The position numbers and the translations under genes were made by a program. A stretch of DNA of 64,000 bases. Source: Hetaerina americana. Lineage: Eukaryota; Arthropoda; Insecta; Odonata; Calopterygidae. The notes under the pieces are model-generated. The model was given only the letters and a program-made list of their open reading frames with translations. It had not been told where the DNA came from and did no database searches. Where the stretch lies: positions 20,200,969 to 20,264,968 of the forward strand of contig JAKTNV010000004.1 of assembly GCA_022747635.1 (NCBI GenBank). The letters run 5' to 3'. Below, piece after piece: positions 47,280 to 60,012 of this stretch (position 1 is the first letter of the stretch; the number at the start of each line of letters is the position of its first letter).

Positions 47280-50200
47280 GTTAATGGTTTTTTCTTTATT
47301 CTGGATTAGTTCCAATCTTTCCAGCCAGAATTTCTTCTTTGTGTTTGGTCTGAATAATGATTGAGAAAGTTTAGGTGAACATATTTGATATAAGTGGAAG
47401 AGAAATGGCTATGCGGCGTTCCATATAAAATATGTTTGGCCGAAGTGGGTTTCTTTAGCGATATTCGGTCGTTAAGTTATATTTTTGAGCGAGTTCCTTG
47501 TAAATTGTTCATGAGTTTCCTGTGATTCCATCCATGAATCCGGTCCATCCTTTACGAACTTATTTGTCTTCAATAACCGTGATGTTTCCTCAAGTGAGTC
47601 AACCGATGATAATCTCTGCCTATGTTATAGTTCTGTAACCTCCCTATATAATCGACGAGGCTCTCTGTGGTTCTTTTTATAAATTATTTAAGTACCTATT
47701 GCCTTAATTATGATCAGCATCTATGAAAGTTGTTTTGCGCGTGAAAACAAAATATTGGTTCGTGAATATTTCGTATTGAAAACCACCTGTTTACCCTCGG
47801 GTACGGTAAGGAGTCTATTACCTTTATAAATTAGCTTACTTTCTTCTTTTTTCTAACATATTTCCTCTAAAGGAAAAACCCTCGGGAGATCGTATCGAAA
47901 GGACACCTTAAGTCTCGTTTGAAATTTGGAAGAGCCTAAGTCTAATTCTGAAATATATAGGTGCATATTTTTTTCTCCAACTTACTTCAAACGGTCGCCG
48001 ATTTAATCGTATGCAAATATATTGTAATGTATTTGAGGCGAGGTTCGCGGCAGTTTGGCGCACCACTTGTTCTGTATGACGGCATACTTGAAGAGAAAAG
48101 GTACCACCTCTTCCTGCCTTTACCCTCATTCATTACGCTTGAAAGGAATGGGTTTCCGCTCAACCTCTTTCCAGATGCTTCGGAAGCAGTTAACGTAGAC
48201 GATCGAGTAGAAGAAGGATGTTTTCAAAGACCTGTAAAAATAAGATCCCACGCAGTGAGCGTCCTACGTGTTGCTGCATCACGGAACATAGATCCAGAAC
48301 CCTCATTCTGTGCTGCGTGGAAATGTACGTATTTGACTTTCTGAAGATAAACTGGAGTGAATGAACCTACTTAGCAACGACTCAATTTTAAAAATTCAAT
48401 TTATATTTTATTGCAGACGGTAGGAATTTTTTATGTGCAATTAACTTCGTTCTACTTAAACCACAGTCCAAGCAGCATTCATTGTCTCATTTGTACACGC
48501 TTAGGTAAGCCGTTAAGTTATCTACACGATTAGATCTCTTTGCTGAATGCATTAGCTACACACCCTTGCGGCAGCTTGCGGGGCATTATGTGGATGAAAA
48601 TTAGTGTAGATGCTCTACAATCCAGATGTTCTATACAGATGTGTAAGATTTGGAGTAAAATTATGGCTAGTTAAATAGTTTCAATTTTGGGTTGGGAGAT
48701 TCAAATTTTATCCAACCGATCGTATTATTTTATTTTTCAAACTTATGATATCCAATTTTTTTAAAATATAGTTTCGCCTATGCCGTGCGTCACAGCTGTA
48801 CCGTTCGGGGATATTGCGGCAGGTACGGCGTAAAAAAATCAGAAAATAACCTGCTAGAAGCAACCGTCAACATTCTAGCATTTATACCATAAATTTACAA
48901 CTCCTACGCTCGCTGAGGGATTGATTGGTACTGGTTTTCTTGGGAGACATACTTTTATTTGACTGGTAATTTCAAAATGGTAAATTGAAATTTCATAATT
49001 TCCATAGTTTAATAATAAACCTACATCCTACGCAAGGAAATGTTTCTGCAAAGATTTTAGTTTTAAAATATTCAAGTTTACTTTTTCCTCATTCCTTATT
49101 TTTATCAGCTGATTTCCTTGAAACGTCAAGTAAGTGGATACATGAAACTTTTTTAAAAATATACTCCTAACTTTAGGGCAACTTTATCGATATTTTCTGG
49201 TCATTCTTTAAGTGCGTGAAAGATGATGAGAGTTTTCGAGATTTTCAAGCCAGTTCAACCGCTTTCCTCGACTGAGATGGGGAAAATACGGCTGAGCACT
49301 TGATTCCTCCCCGTGAAGATATCAAGTAAACCTACGCCCGAGGGAAAATAATGTTACATTTTCCTTGAAGTACATATAAACTTCCCACATTTCACATAAA
49401 TCGCCTAATATGATGCTTTCCCTCTTATGAATGTTGTACCAAAACACTCTCCTACCCCTATTCTATCGTTGCTCCTACGGAAAAGTGTATTTCCGCTGTT
49501 GTCTTGGCTTCCTGTTTTTCCCCTAGAGATAAATTGCATTCTCCAAGCTTAATGCTGCTAGATGAACGGTGGGCACTTATAAAATAAGACAACGGGTGGA
49601 TACATAATCAATGCTCCCCTATGAGGCCGTACCTCGCTTAGCAACATTGGGTGGTTGTTCTCGATACGCTTTTCATTGTTATTGAATCTGTAATTTTTTA
49701 AAATGTATTGTCTTATTCAATTCTGAAACTTAAATGTTAGGGAAACGTATGATAAGGGAGGCAACAGAAAGATGACCACTTTTTAATACGGCTGTATTGC
49801 ATCCAGGAATTAAGCGACGATGTAATAAAGAAAAATATAGTCAGTGATTTAGCTGATGATTGATATATCTTCATTTTTTATACTTTCGTCTTGAGACCTT
49901 AAAAATATACCGATTCCATGGATAGTTTTGTAATTTTCTTCCCCCACAAACGTGCGTCAGAATTAAATAGAAGAATTGGTAGGCATTGAGAAACTCGTAC
50001 TCTCGCTTTGAAAATACTTTCAAGTGCTGTATTAAACGATGGGTTGAAGCTCGCTCCTTCAAAGTATTTAGTGAGGTCACAATTAAAACAGGCGATTAAT
50101 GAAAAAGAACATATATTTGAACCCTATGCAAGTGAAACTCCCATCCCACTGCCCTGGGAAAGTTTTTGCAAACAAAAATTCTGCGTACTTTCACTGGAAA

Positions 50201-51010
50201 AATTTGAATGGCTGAAGTATTTCGCGTGTTAAACGCTTTACTTGTATCACAAAATTTAAAGGCGATAGAAGGAAATACGTGTTTAATCTGTAGCATAAAC
50301 TTGTAACTCATAACATAGATGTTTATTGAGATGAAATTAATCAGGGAGTGTTATATGAAATTTTGCAGCAACCTGAACTTTTAATAATGTTAACCCATTG
50401 TTATCAGTCACGTAGGACCTAAGTCTGAAGTGATTCCTCCTATTATAGTTGTTATACCACAATGAAATTAATAAACAACATCATGGCTGTTAGTCGTGGC
50501 CGAAATGTGTGTAAGATTTGTCTCTGAGACGAAATAGTCAAAATAAATGACGTATTATTGAAAATACAGCTACTGTAATGCAACAAAAGGATTTCAGGTT
50601 TTCTCTCTTTTGCACGAGTATAAAGTGAAGAATTTCCGAGTATTTATCATTTATAAATTAGAATTAATGTTACTTTTATGGAATGTGTGTTCAGAGAATG
50701 TTAGAGTTTAAGCATAGAATTGATAACCATTGTATTTGTTAAAGGGAAACCAAAGTATCTAGTCGTGCAAGTAATTTAAGATAAGATCAAACGCTTCCCT
50801 TCTTAGCAATATTATTAACGTATGCGGTGGAAATCGCGGATTAATTTCAGAGGCCTAATACAGGCCTTTTTCTGCCATGAAATTTTCGAAAGTCTCATTT
50901 GTCATAGCGAAAGTGTTTGTTTTGTGGGTGCTTCAACCAAGGTTAAGCCACTATGCGTGCGTTGAAGTCTCCGGATGCTTTTAGGGAAGTCGGATAACAT
51001 CTTCCCTTCC
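47280..51010. other. Long AT-rich non-coding stretch
   Basis: Nothing recognisable. A 127-codon plus-strand frame at 47961-48344 and a 74-codon one at 50008-50232 match no family I know. Confidence 0.5.
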
Positions 51011-51014
51011 CGAG

Positions 51015-51310
51015 AGTAGTTTGCCCTCAATTTTTACCCGAAGAGCTCTTGGCACTTCTCTCCTCCCAAATCTCCCTACGGGCTCCGGGGGGGCCCGGAG
51101 GGGAGAGGGCGGACGAGGGCCCTACACCTTCGCAGCTAGAAGTCCCGCGACCATCCCAAGTCCTCGCTCTTCTCTCTCCTCTCCCGCTATGTTGTCCCCA
51201 TTCGTCTGGCTGGGGGGATATTTTGCTTTCTTCCTCTCCCGCAATCACCTTCCCGCTCTACTCGGCGGTGAAGAGCTCTGCGGTATTGAAAGCGAGAGGC
51301 TTTTCGCCTT
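51015..51310. other. GC-rich patch
   Basis: CpG- and C/T-rich block with a G-run at 51088-51106. Overlapping open frames occur on both strands without a recognisable product. Confidence 0.45.
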
Positions 51311-53335
51311 TTTCTCCAGTTATCAGTGGGATATGCTGTGATTGAGGCGTAGGGGTCGGAGCACGAACCCAGTCGTCAGCCATAAGAGACTCCGCTTGCG
51401 AGCCTTCTTGGGGGGTTTTACCGCTAGTATTTCGGCTCTAAGGGATTCGGCATATGTATATAGGGACACGGCTTACACATGCTAGCCTCTCCTAGTAACG
51501 AAAGGATGTATCCTCTCGGAAAGTTTTGCTTCCTCTTGGGGTATCATGCTCTAAATCCTAGAACAAATGTGGTAGTATTGTGCCTTATTCAGGCCTTGTT
51601 TATTTTGTTGTATCTGCTGAAAATATCCGGCTAGTCCAGCTTTAGGTGGCTAAATAAGATTTATGGTTGAATATGGGTACAGTTGTCGTATGTTTGCTAT
51701 TTTCCCCTTACCGTCCACTGTTTGACGTCCACTGATTGCCGTATTTCTGTGAGCCGATCGCGGATCAACGATGTTGATAACACGCAGCATGTTTATATTT
51801 ATCGTAAATATCGTCTAACAAAATCATTATCGGAATTTACACTATGGATGACGAAATGGTAGTCATCGATCTTCAAACCTCATGTTACGGAACCTGGAAC
51901 AATACAATTTCTGATGTTTGCCACGAATCAATGGAGATAGGTCGCAAGATTTATGATCGCATACTTAACGATGAATACGAGTCGCGTCATGGAAGGTAAA
52001 ATTGTGTAATTCGCGATCGCGTCCCTATTCCTCGTTTCTCAGAAGTTCAAGTAAATTTGTAAATCCTAGTGTTCTTATCCTGAGATTTCTTCTAGCGTCA
52101 ATGAATCTGTTTTAACATTCATTACGCTTACATTTCATTGCTTGTTTGACTTTGAAGTTTTTATTTTGCACGTGAATATGTGTAGATAAGTGGTATATTA
52201 GAGGTGTTTAAAAATTGACTTTTAATCTTTTTAGCGGACCTTTGATCTATGGTTTAAATTAAGATTACGTTTTCTTTCGTTGTGTGGCGGAAGTTGAATA
52301 TTTCAGTGTAATTGACGACCACTTAAAGATGCAAAGTATTTTTCTACATTTAACAGTCATAACAGTTGGAGAAAAATTTGGCCATATGGTGATGGATTCA
52401 AATATTTGCTCGAATTGCCCAATGTAAAATTTAATTGTTCGTAACCCGGCGCCAAGGGAAATTTGGTGGGAACCATCTTGTTGGTGCACGGGTAACAAGT
52501 ATTATTAGCGCCAACATTTCTTGTAACGATTGTATGGGTAGTTTCAGCTCAGTATTATAAATATTTGTCATAGTCTTCATGCAGTATCTCTGAGATGCCG
52601 TCTCTCCTTTGACAAAAATGACTAATATATACTTTTTACGAATAACCATGGTTAATATCATTTCAAGGTAAAATGGCGCCTAAAATTGTAGCAGTCGTAA
52701 AATTGGTATTTAATCATAGTCTTCAAAATTTCCATTTCATATTAATTTTGGATTCCAGTCTTAGGTTCCTACAAAATAAAAATTGTAATAGGAAGAATAC
52801 TTGTTAATGAGCTTCTTTTAAAGAATTAATTCTACGTTGATGTGCAATTTTCTGTCGGTCGCGGGAGTCGCATATGGTCTGTTCTCTCTTAACATATATT
52901 GCGTTGACCTTGGCTTTTTTTTAGAATGCTTTGGCCAATTCCAAACTAGGGAGGAATCGTCAATGAATTCTTTGTACGTGTGACCTGAAACTTGGTTTTC
53001 TTTATTTTACCGTCGAGTATCTCCCTACGGGTAATTATTTATCGAAGATAATTAATTCTGAGCTTCTATAATTCTATCAAGAATTTAAAAAATTTAATAT
53101 TATTTTACTTTTAATTTTGTAATTTGATCAATAAACATTCCATGCCACCGTCGATCTTTTGGGAGTAGTTAAATAGGAGATGCACGTTAATGGATGTTCC
53201 ATGCCAAAAAACAAAAGTTAACCTTTGTTGTGTCCGCTCCAAGCACAAATTAGAAAACAATTAACTCGGCGTCCTTGGCTTGAGAATTCATTTTCTAAGG
53301 GTATTCTCTTTAAATGCTTAAGTATTAATTTTCGA
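51311..53335. other. AT-rich non-coding stretch
   Basis: A 14-bp imperfect tandem duplication (CGTCCACTG at 51712 and 51726) is the only repeat seen. No gene supported. Confidence 0.5.
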
Positions 53336-53339
53336 GGCT

Positions 53340-53860
53340 AATGAAGGGACAAGGCCGCTCGTAGCATCCGTGGTTCGTCTTCGGCGATTCGCTTTGCCTC
53401 TATCCCTTTCTCCAAGAAGAATCGTCCGTAATTAGTTCCGCCTATAGAACTCCTCCGCATTCTATCACGCCGATCTAATCCCCCCCTTCTCTCAGTAGTG
53501 CTCCCCCTCTCTTCCAGCCATTCTCCACACGCGCTTTTTGTGGAGAGCGCGTGTCTGCGTGCCGTACAGTCGACCCTATTTTGCGTCCCTCTCGTTTCAT
53601 CTCCCTACCGCAGATTTCGCCACGGTCTGCACACGAGCTCGAAAAGGGACTGAAATGTTTCCATAGCTTTCGTGAAGGGAAACTTGCTCGGCCCCCATCC
53701 TCCCTCACCCACTGCCCATCTTCCGACTTAAATGTCTTCCAGCATGACCAAGCAGGCGGGCGGCTCGGGATCTCGAAGTTTTGAGGAAAGCCACCGCATT
53801 GTTGCCGCGGGTATAATTTTTCCCCGCTCAGCTTTCGCCCCAGGGACGAGGAGAGAAATC
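53340..53860. other. GC-rich patch
   Basis: CpG-containing with C/T-rich words at 53475-53530. A 145-codon minus-strand frame (53475-53912) and a 77-codon plus-strand frame overlap; neither is recognisable. Confidence 0.45.
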
Positions 53861-53899
53861 CAGTAATATCAAAAAATCGTAAAGGTCGTTTGAAGTATA

Positions 53900-55580
53900 G
53901 GAAGTCCCTCACTGGGTCATTGGTTGCCTTTGGAAAGGTGCGTTTTAAGTCTTAACCTAAATAATGCAGTGGTTCGTTGTCACGCACTTTGGAAAAGTTT
54001 CAAATTTTGGTTAAAAAATTGGTATTCAAATGGTGGTTAAAAGTTTGCTTCCTAATCCCATCCTTGTAATTTTGTGTATCATTGCGAGAAAGCTCAGCCT
54101 CACCCTCGGGACGTACCGTTATGCATTATCCCTGCGCGGACCAGTTCCTTTTCCCGGAGGTTTCTTAGGTCCATGGTAATTCATATACTGGGTTCGGTTT
54201 AGAGTGGTCAGAAGAGTATGTTTAGAATCCAGTAATTTATATTCGACATTCGCGTTCTCTGCCCAGGCGGTATCTACTGAAAATTTTCCATTTAAGTAAA
54301 CGGTTGTACTTGGCAGCTCATGTACGATGTATGAAAAATATTCTGTCAGTGCACGCGGATTTCAATCCACTCCTTGTTGAGTCACTGAGAAGTTGCCAAA
54401 TTGTTAAAACGAATTCCAGCGAAATATTAATATTCTATGTACCGTTTTACTAAGATTCCTGTGTTCTCGTGAGAAGGTTTCTATGTCACTGCACCTGCAT
54501 TGATATTTAAACGTGTTGCCAATCAATAATGACAACTTTTGTCCGGAGCGCTCGAATATGAATCCAGAAAATTAGTGTACTAATGGTGCATGAAATGCTC
54601 TCCTTTGTGGGAAAATTTTAGAGTTGATTTTCATTAATTGATAACCAAAATAGGAGGGATGGCTTTAAGAATTTACCTTTTGTACTTGATTTTAAGTTTT
54701 ATTTTTTCTATAATCAAATTGTCAGTTCTAAATTTAAAAAATCAATGCAATCCAAAATGGCTCAACCGTTTTCTTGCGGGGAAGTAGAGAATATATATAG
54801 AAGTAGCGGCTACAGCCGTGAAATATCTTAATAAAAATAGCAGAGCCTTTATCGCTAGAATTTAGCGTGTTCCGTAAGCACTTTCGAGGAGGGATAAGGG
54901 AGAATATGAGATGTTTTAAAATCAGTAGTCTTATCCATTTGTATAACTAGAATTGTCTGGTTGAAAGTTTATATTTTCTAAATAATATAGAGTAAATCTC
55001 ACATATGGTCGTAATTTCGTGTGAATAAGCTGTTATTTGTTGTTGAAGAAGTATGGCACACTTGATAATTTCAATTTCAATAAATTAAATTGCGAATTCC
55101 TTCTTGTTTGATACGTTAAATATTCCATCATACGACGGAAATATTTACTGTTTACATTTAATTAATCAGCTGAGTTATAACAATTGGTCGAAGTTGAGAC
55201 GAAAAGTTTCAATGAAATATTTATTTCAACGTTATATTGTCAAAATTCCGAAAGCATCTCCGTCCGAACCGTGCTGCATTCAAGCCAAAGTGAATTGTTT
55301 GAATGCCAGAGCGCTGTGACTAATTTTTCCTCGGGAGTCGCATACTCATGCGATTCAATTCGATGCGGCACATTCGAAAGCTTATTCCTCTTCATAATTT
55401 GTCCGCTTTTGTTTGATGGCTCCAGGTGGTCACCCGGCATATACGGATTGAGTGAATTCGGTCGCGTTTCATTCCCGGACGGGAGAGAAGAAGAAAGATC
55501 TTCGGGAAAATTTGAAATGCATTAGCGTCGACGCATTTTCGTTCACGTGGTTTTCATGCACGAGAGTACCCCGCGCGTTT
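53900..55580. other. AT-rich non-coding stretch
   Basis: Overlapping short frames at 55104-55525 have no recognisable product. Confidence 0.5.
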
Positions 55581-55589
55581 AATTTCGTA

Positions 55590-55810
55590 TTTTTCCTTGC
55601 CCACTCCCCCCTCCCCTCTTTCCCATATCCTTCCATCCCACGCCCACACGCCCCCGCCTTCTTCCTCCTCATTCCACCCTCACCACCTTCAACATCGTGT
55701 TCCCCTTACCACTCCCCTCCTGGCCCCAACACCTCCTCCGCCACCCATCGGCTCTCGACGTCCCTTTTCGTGAAGCCCTCGCATCTTCCCGCCGGCCCCG
55801 TCATCGTTTC
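55590..55810. repeat. Polypyrimidine low-complexity tract
   Basis: C/T- and C/A-rich plus strand. Open frames on both strands follow from composition. Confidence 0.55.
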
Positions 55811-55929
55811 CCTTCGGTGAAAGTGTCATCGGGTGTTTGTTTGTAAGCGCCGTTCGGTGTCCGTGAAACCTCTCACCATTCCTGTCATTCTCGCTCGATT
55901 GGCTCGTGGGTGTCGGCCCCAACAATGAA

Positions 55930-57000
55930 GAGGAAGAATGGGAGATGAATGCTCCCCCGAACTAGCTGTAATTTTGCGCGCCCGTCGTTCTTGTATTCGG
56001 ATGGTTTTCTATCAACGATTCTCTTCTTTCTTCTTTCATGGCCTTTGTTCAGTTGGTTCCAATTGTTCCTGGAGACAAGTGGCTGCTGGTCCGAGCCAAC
56101 ACATTTTTCTTTTCCTTTTACCGAGACCGTTTAACTCGATGGGTTTTTAATGCTTCTAAAATGCATGGGTATTTAATGCTTAAATTATTACTTGGTGCAG
56201 AGTCCAGTATTTACCTTTCTAGTATTTCTGTCCTCATTATTATGTTCCGTTTTAATATTATAAAAAGAATGAATATCAAGATTTCATGCCTAAGACAGCC
56301 CTTAAGTACACCATAGGGGCCGAACCACACACTAGCAAACGATAAGTGATATTAAAGTCAATGTCTCCTGCCTCAGCCACGATATAAGATATACAGACGT
56401 AAGATCCCTATCCTACATGCCTTACAGGAAACACTTTGATCGCACATTATCAAGTGAAAACCCATCGGCGGGTACGGTCACTGTGTTATTGTAATTTGCA
56501 TGCCTATTTGCGGAAAGATACTACATTTAGTAAAATTTCACAATTTTTTATTTATCAGCTCTAAACGTGTTTCAACGTATACTTGTTTCAAACAGTGCAA
56601 CTTGGCATTTGATAATGAAGTTTTAACCTCGAAAAAGTGTCGTTCCGGTAAATAAAAACGGTGTGAAAATTTACTTTGTCGTAATATATGTCTCCTAGAT
56701 GTATATTCTAATGTTATCGAACGTTAAACTATTAGTTGCTGTAAATTTTCCACTAAAAAAATGAGATGTTAAAACTAATTTCAGGGATTTCGAAAATTTC
56801 TTGCATTAAATGGTGGACTTATTGACGTTGTAGTAGAAGAAAATTGAGGTGAGGTGATATTTGAGCATGCAGAATTCAAGCCAAGGCTATCTAAATGGAC
56901 ATTTCTATTATTTTGGCATCTCGTTAATCATGAATCCACGATTTGGAAATAGTATTGGGAAATAACAAAGTAACTTAGTATTTCCACATATATTCGTATT
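55930..57000. other. Non-coding stretch
   Basis: No gene supported. Three overlapping short frames at 55938-56316 are unrecognised. Confidence 0.5.
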
Positions 57001-57005
57001 TATTT

Positions 57006-57047
57006 CACGACGTAGGTGTCGCGGTAATACAGCGTCATCATCAGGTG
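57006..57047 (-). ncRNA. Decayed hammerhead ribozyme motif (copy C)
   Basis: On the minus strand: stem I CAC, CTGATGA (57044-57038), the same extra T, GACGC, a longer stem II region ending in GCG, GACAC in place of GAAAC, a CTAC loop, GTC and the stem I partner GTG. The GAAA to GACA change replaces a catalytic-core A with C and should abolish cleavage. The downstream flank has AAATAAA and GTGGAAA words in common with copy A. It is therefore read as a dead member of the same family. Confidence 0.5.
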
Positions 57048-57059
57048 GTTTGATGATGT

Positions 57060-57606
57060 TTTGCAAAATTGAAAGCTTGGTCTTAAAATGAATTTGAATG
57101 TGCACATTCCAAGTTACTGTGGTATTTCATAATGAGGCCGTTCCACAAAGACCAAATACAGTTAAGTTTTTCAAGGCCATGTAAAAATAACTTATTCTGC
57201 TAACCAGTGCGTAGGTAATATTTTTGTAAATACATCTCTAATCATGTGGAGTGACATACTTGCACAGTTTCTAAATAATATACTTCTACTATTTATTAAG
57301 CGCTGGTACAGTTTGTGGCAGTGGAAAAATTTTATCACCAAATCGCCATGATGATATGAAGACAAAAATATATTTACCATTTAGTGCCCCTACGCAAATC
57401 ATATTTCTTAATGGTTCCACTCAGCCAGTCTTCTCTACCTCTGATTTATACTTTCTGCCATTTCTTAGATCAATCCCCGATGCCAAAAAAAAACTTTTTG
57501 TACATACTACAGTAACGCTTAGTCACTGGCTGCGTGGTCAATTAGCTTTGAACTACTTCTTAGCATTAGTGTGACATTATATAAGGCTCAGTTAACATAA
57601 AATGAA
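57060..57606. other. AT-rich non-coding stretch
   Basis: No repeat, RNA or gene recognised. Confidence 0.5.
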
Positions 57607-57660
57607 ATTATTATTATTATTAGGTAATCTACCGGTTAAGGTAGGTTTTTGGATGGACCT
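57607..57660 (+). repeat. Dispersed short repeat, copy 3, with (ATT)n
   Basis: An ATT microsatellite (57607-57622) leads into the repeat core. 57618-57649 matches the minus strand of 13869-13900 with one difference, and GGATGGAC at 57651-57658 is shared with 19984-19991. Confidence 0.6.
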
Positions 57661-57939
57661 AATTACTAATTAAATAATTTGTGACCCCTAGCAAAACACA
57701 ACATCCTACTCTACATAAGGTCCCTCTTCAGCTCTGAGTACCTTCTTCCTATATGGCCTATAAAAGTTCGATATTTACCTCGGAATGCCATTCTTCGTGT
57801 AAATCAGCTGAATAATTTTCGGTCCTATTGGGCATTGCATATTTTTCGGTCTTATGCAATGTTTACGTTGGTCTCACATTGTGAATGGGTGTGCTTAGCG
57901 AATGGTGTTATTGGGGAGCTTAGAAAGCCGCGGCTTAGA

Positions 57940-58235
57940 AATGCAATTCCGGCGGGGGCTTCGGAATGATTTCAAGAGCGCCTCACTCGCACTCCCCGTT
58001 GTGAAACTTGGAAGACGCTGGCCGAGCATGCCGAAATGGAGATGACCCCCTTCCTCCCCGAGGATTTACCTCCGCCTCCTCCATGCCGCGTTTTCCCTGC
58101 TCGCGTTGTCTTCCAACCTGGGAAGGCAATCGAAGAAGCGGCAGTATGATTCACGGCGACACGTCTTTCCGTTTCTCAATCACCTGCAGGGGCCCATTCT
58201 CAATCCGCATGCGTGCGTACGTGCTGTGGTGCTAG
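57940..58235. other. GC-rich patch
   Basis: CpG-containing block between AT-rich flanks. Overlapping open frames on both strands have no recognisable product. Confidence 0.45.
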
Positions 58236-58249
58236 GAGTAGACTGCTAA

Positions 58250-59845
58250 ATTTAAATAGGCGACATAGGCGTCGCATCCGCGAGCGTCTCTTCCATAAAT
58301 CTAAATGCGTTGAATGGCAGAGTGACAGTATTAATTAAAATCCTAGTTTGGTTTTCGTTTTGCAATGAATTTAAGGAACTGAGAAATATATCGATTTTTA
58401 CATCATAAATGTAGACATTTTCCTGTCTCAAAAATGTCATGCGATTCAGTCATATGTGAACCCAGAGGAAATACTATATTATGTATCCAGTGAAAACAAT
58501 CACCTACTGCAGTTAGCTATATTTTTAGCGATTTCATCGAGATTCAAATTACGTAAACTTCTAAAACAAATTTGAAAGTTCATTGTTTTGTTTGATAATT
58601 GATCACGAAGACTTCCGCTTGATATTGCTTTTAGTTTGATAGTATGCAGCAATTGACTTTTACTTTAAAATATGAAATGGTTAACAATATTTCAGAAAGT
58701 GACGTTCGAAGTCAATATTTCAAATAATAATAGACAGTCCTTGGACATTTTACGTGGTATAATGAATATTTGTGAGTACAGTTGTAAACATTTATTTGCA
58801 TTTCTTATTTTACATTCTTTGCTGGTTTTGCATAAATATAAAAGGGAATTCAGCATTTCAGTCGAATTACATGTCTTGGAGTTCCTGCTACGACCAACAT
58901 TCCCGTTGACAGTAAATAGCCCGTCGACATATAAGTTTCGGTTTAGAGGTAAATATTTAATGCTTTAAGCAATTATACTGTATAAAAATTTGTTTATCAT
59001 CAGCATTGAATTATACGAAGTTTATAGAGTTGGAATAAAAAATGCTTTGTTGTCAAATGAACTGAATACGTGAATCAGTTTAAGAAATGGGAATAATTTG
59101 GCCAAGCGAAATGAAATATAGCTCTTTCTCAGATATTTTCACAACTTTTTTATACGCTAATGCTATTAATTATAATTTGTCAAAATGTGCTGGCAATCAT
59201 TCGCAATTTCCAGTAAATGTAAGTCGAAATCCAAGAAGATATGTTTATTTGCCCGGACCTCCTTATGAAAGAGAAATCTTCGTTAAAAGAATTAAGAGGA
59301 CAGTTAGCGGGAAGCGTGAATAGTAGTTAATCTTAAAAAAAAACTCAACGTTGGGCATACGGTAATTCCATATCATATCATTAATTTTAGATCGTAGGCT
59401 GTCGCAGCGAGTCGATGATGCAGGGGTGGTTCTCGGGATTGGCAGCAAGTGAAGCATTTTTTCCCTCAAAAAGCACCCAAAAACGCCTATTTCAATAAGA
59501 TTCTTCTCGTGAGAAAGTTTGCAGTTCTGTTTCTCCTTTATTTTTCGGAAAAGCCTAGCAGCTCTCTGTTTGAAGGTCATTATCCTTCCCGTCAATTCAC
59601 ATGGAATTTCATTTCAATCTCTCGGCAAATATAACTGTGGGGCACCTTAAGAATTGAATAACCACTCTGAGAAATTTTATTATGGATGTAAATTTGGCTT
59701 TCTGAATGATCCCGTGTTCTCCAAGCATGAAATTGCAATTGGTCAAATCTTCTTAGCGTACGCAAACGTTTTAACATTCATTTCTGGAACCAGTCCTTAA
59801 TGATAGCAGCAGAATCGAATTATTTCTGGAGAACAATTGAGATAT
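58250..59845. other. AT-rich non-coding stretch
   Basis: Several short unrecognised frames, for example 58672-58968 and 59087-59323 on the plus strand. Confidence 0.5.
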
Positions 59846-59847
59846 TA

Positions 59848-60012
59848 TTATTTATTCGTGTTTAAATTGAAATTGAACCACTTGGCATTGTCCACATAGA
59901 AAAATGCCAAGCCAAGCCATCAAAATGCAAAAAGCCTAGTGGTTTAATTTCAATTTTAGTGTGAAGATTTTCCACCAAGTGACGCCAGAAACTGTTTTAT
60001 TTATTCGTGTTT
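59848..60012. mobile_element. 133-bp insertion with 16-bp direct repeats and nested hairpins
   Basis: TTATTTATTCGTGTTT occurs at 59848-59863 and 59997-60012, bordering a 133-base insert as a target-site duplication would. The insert opens directly with the left arm of an inverted repeat (59864-59886), which pairs with 59934-59956 at 21 of 23 positions. Inside lies a perfect 9-bp hairpin, CTTGGCATT (59881-59889) with AATGCCAAG (59903-59911), sharing bases with the outer arm. A 40-base tail follows the right arm. An inverted repeat at one end plus a tail of about 40 bases at the other is the layout of the hammerhead insertion at 89-312. No hammerhead core is present, so a family link is only suggested. 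Confidence 0.65.

Noticed and set aside
47961..48344. 127-codon plus-strand open frame in less biased DNA
   Set aside because: No resemblance to a known family and no supported splice or promoter signals; kept only as a place to check for expression.
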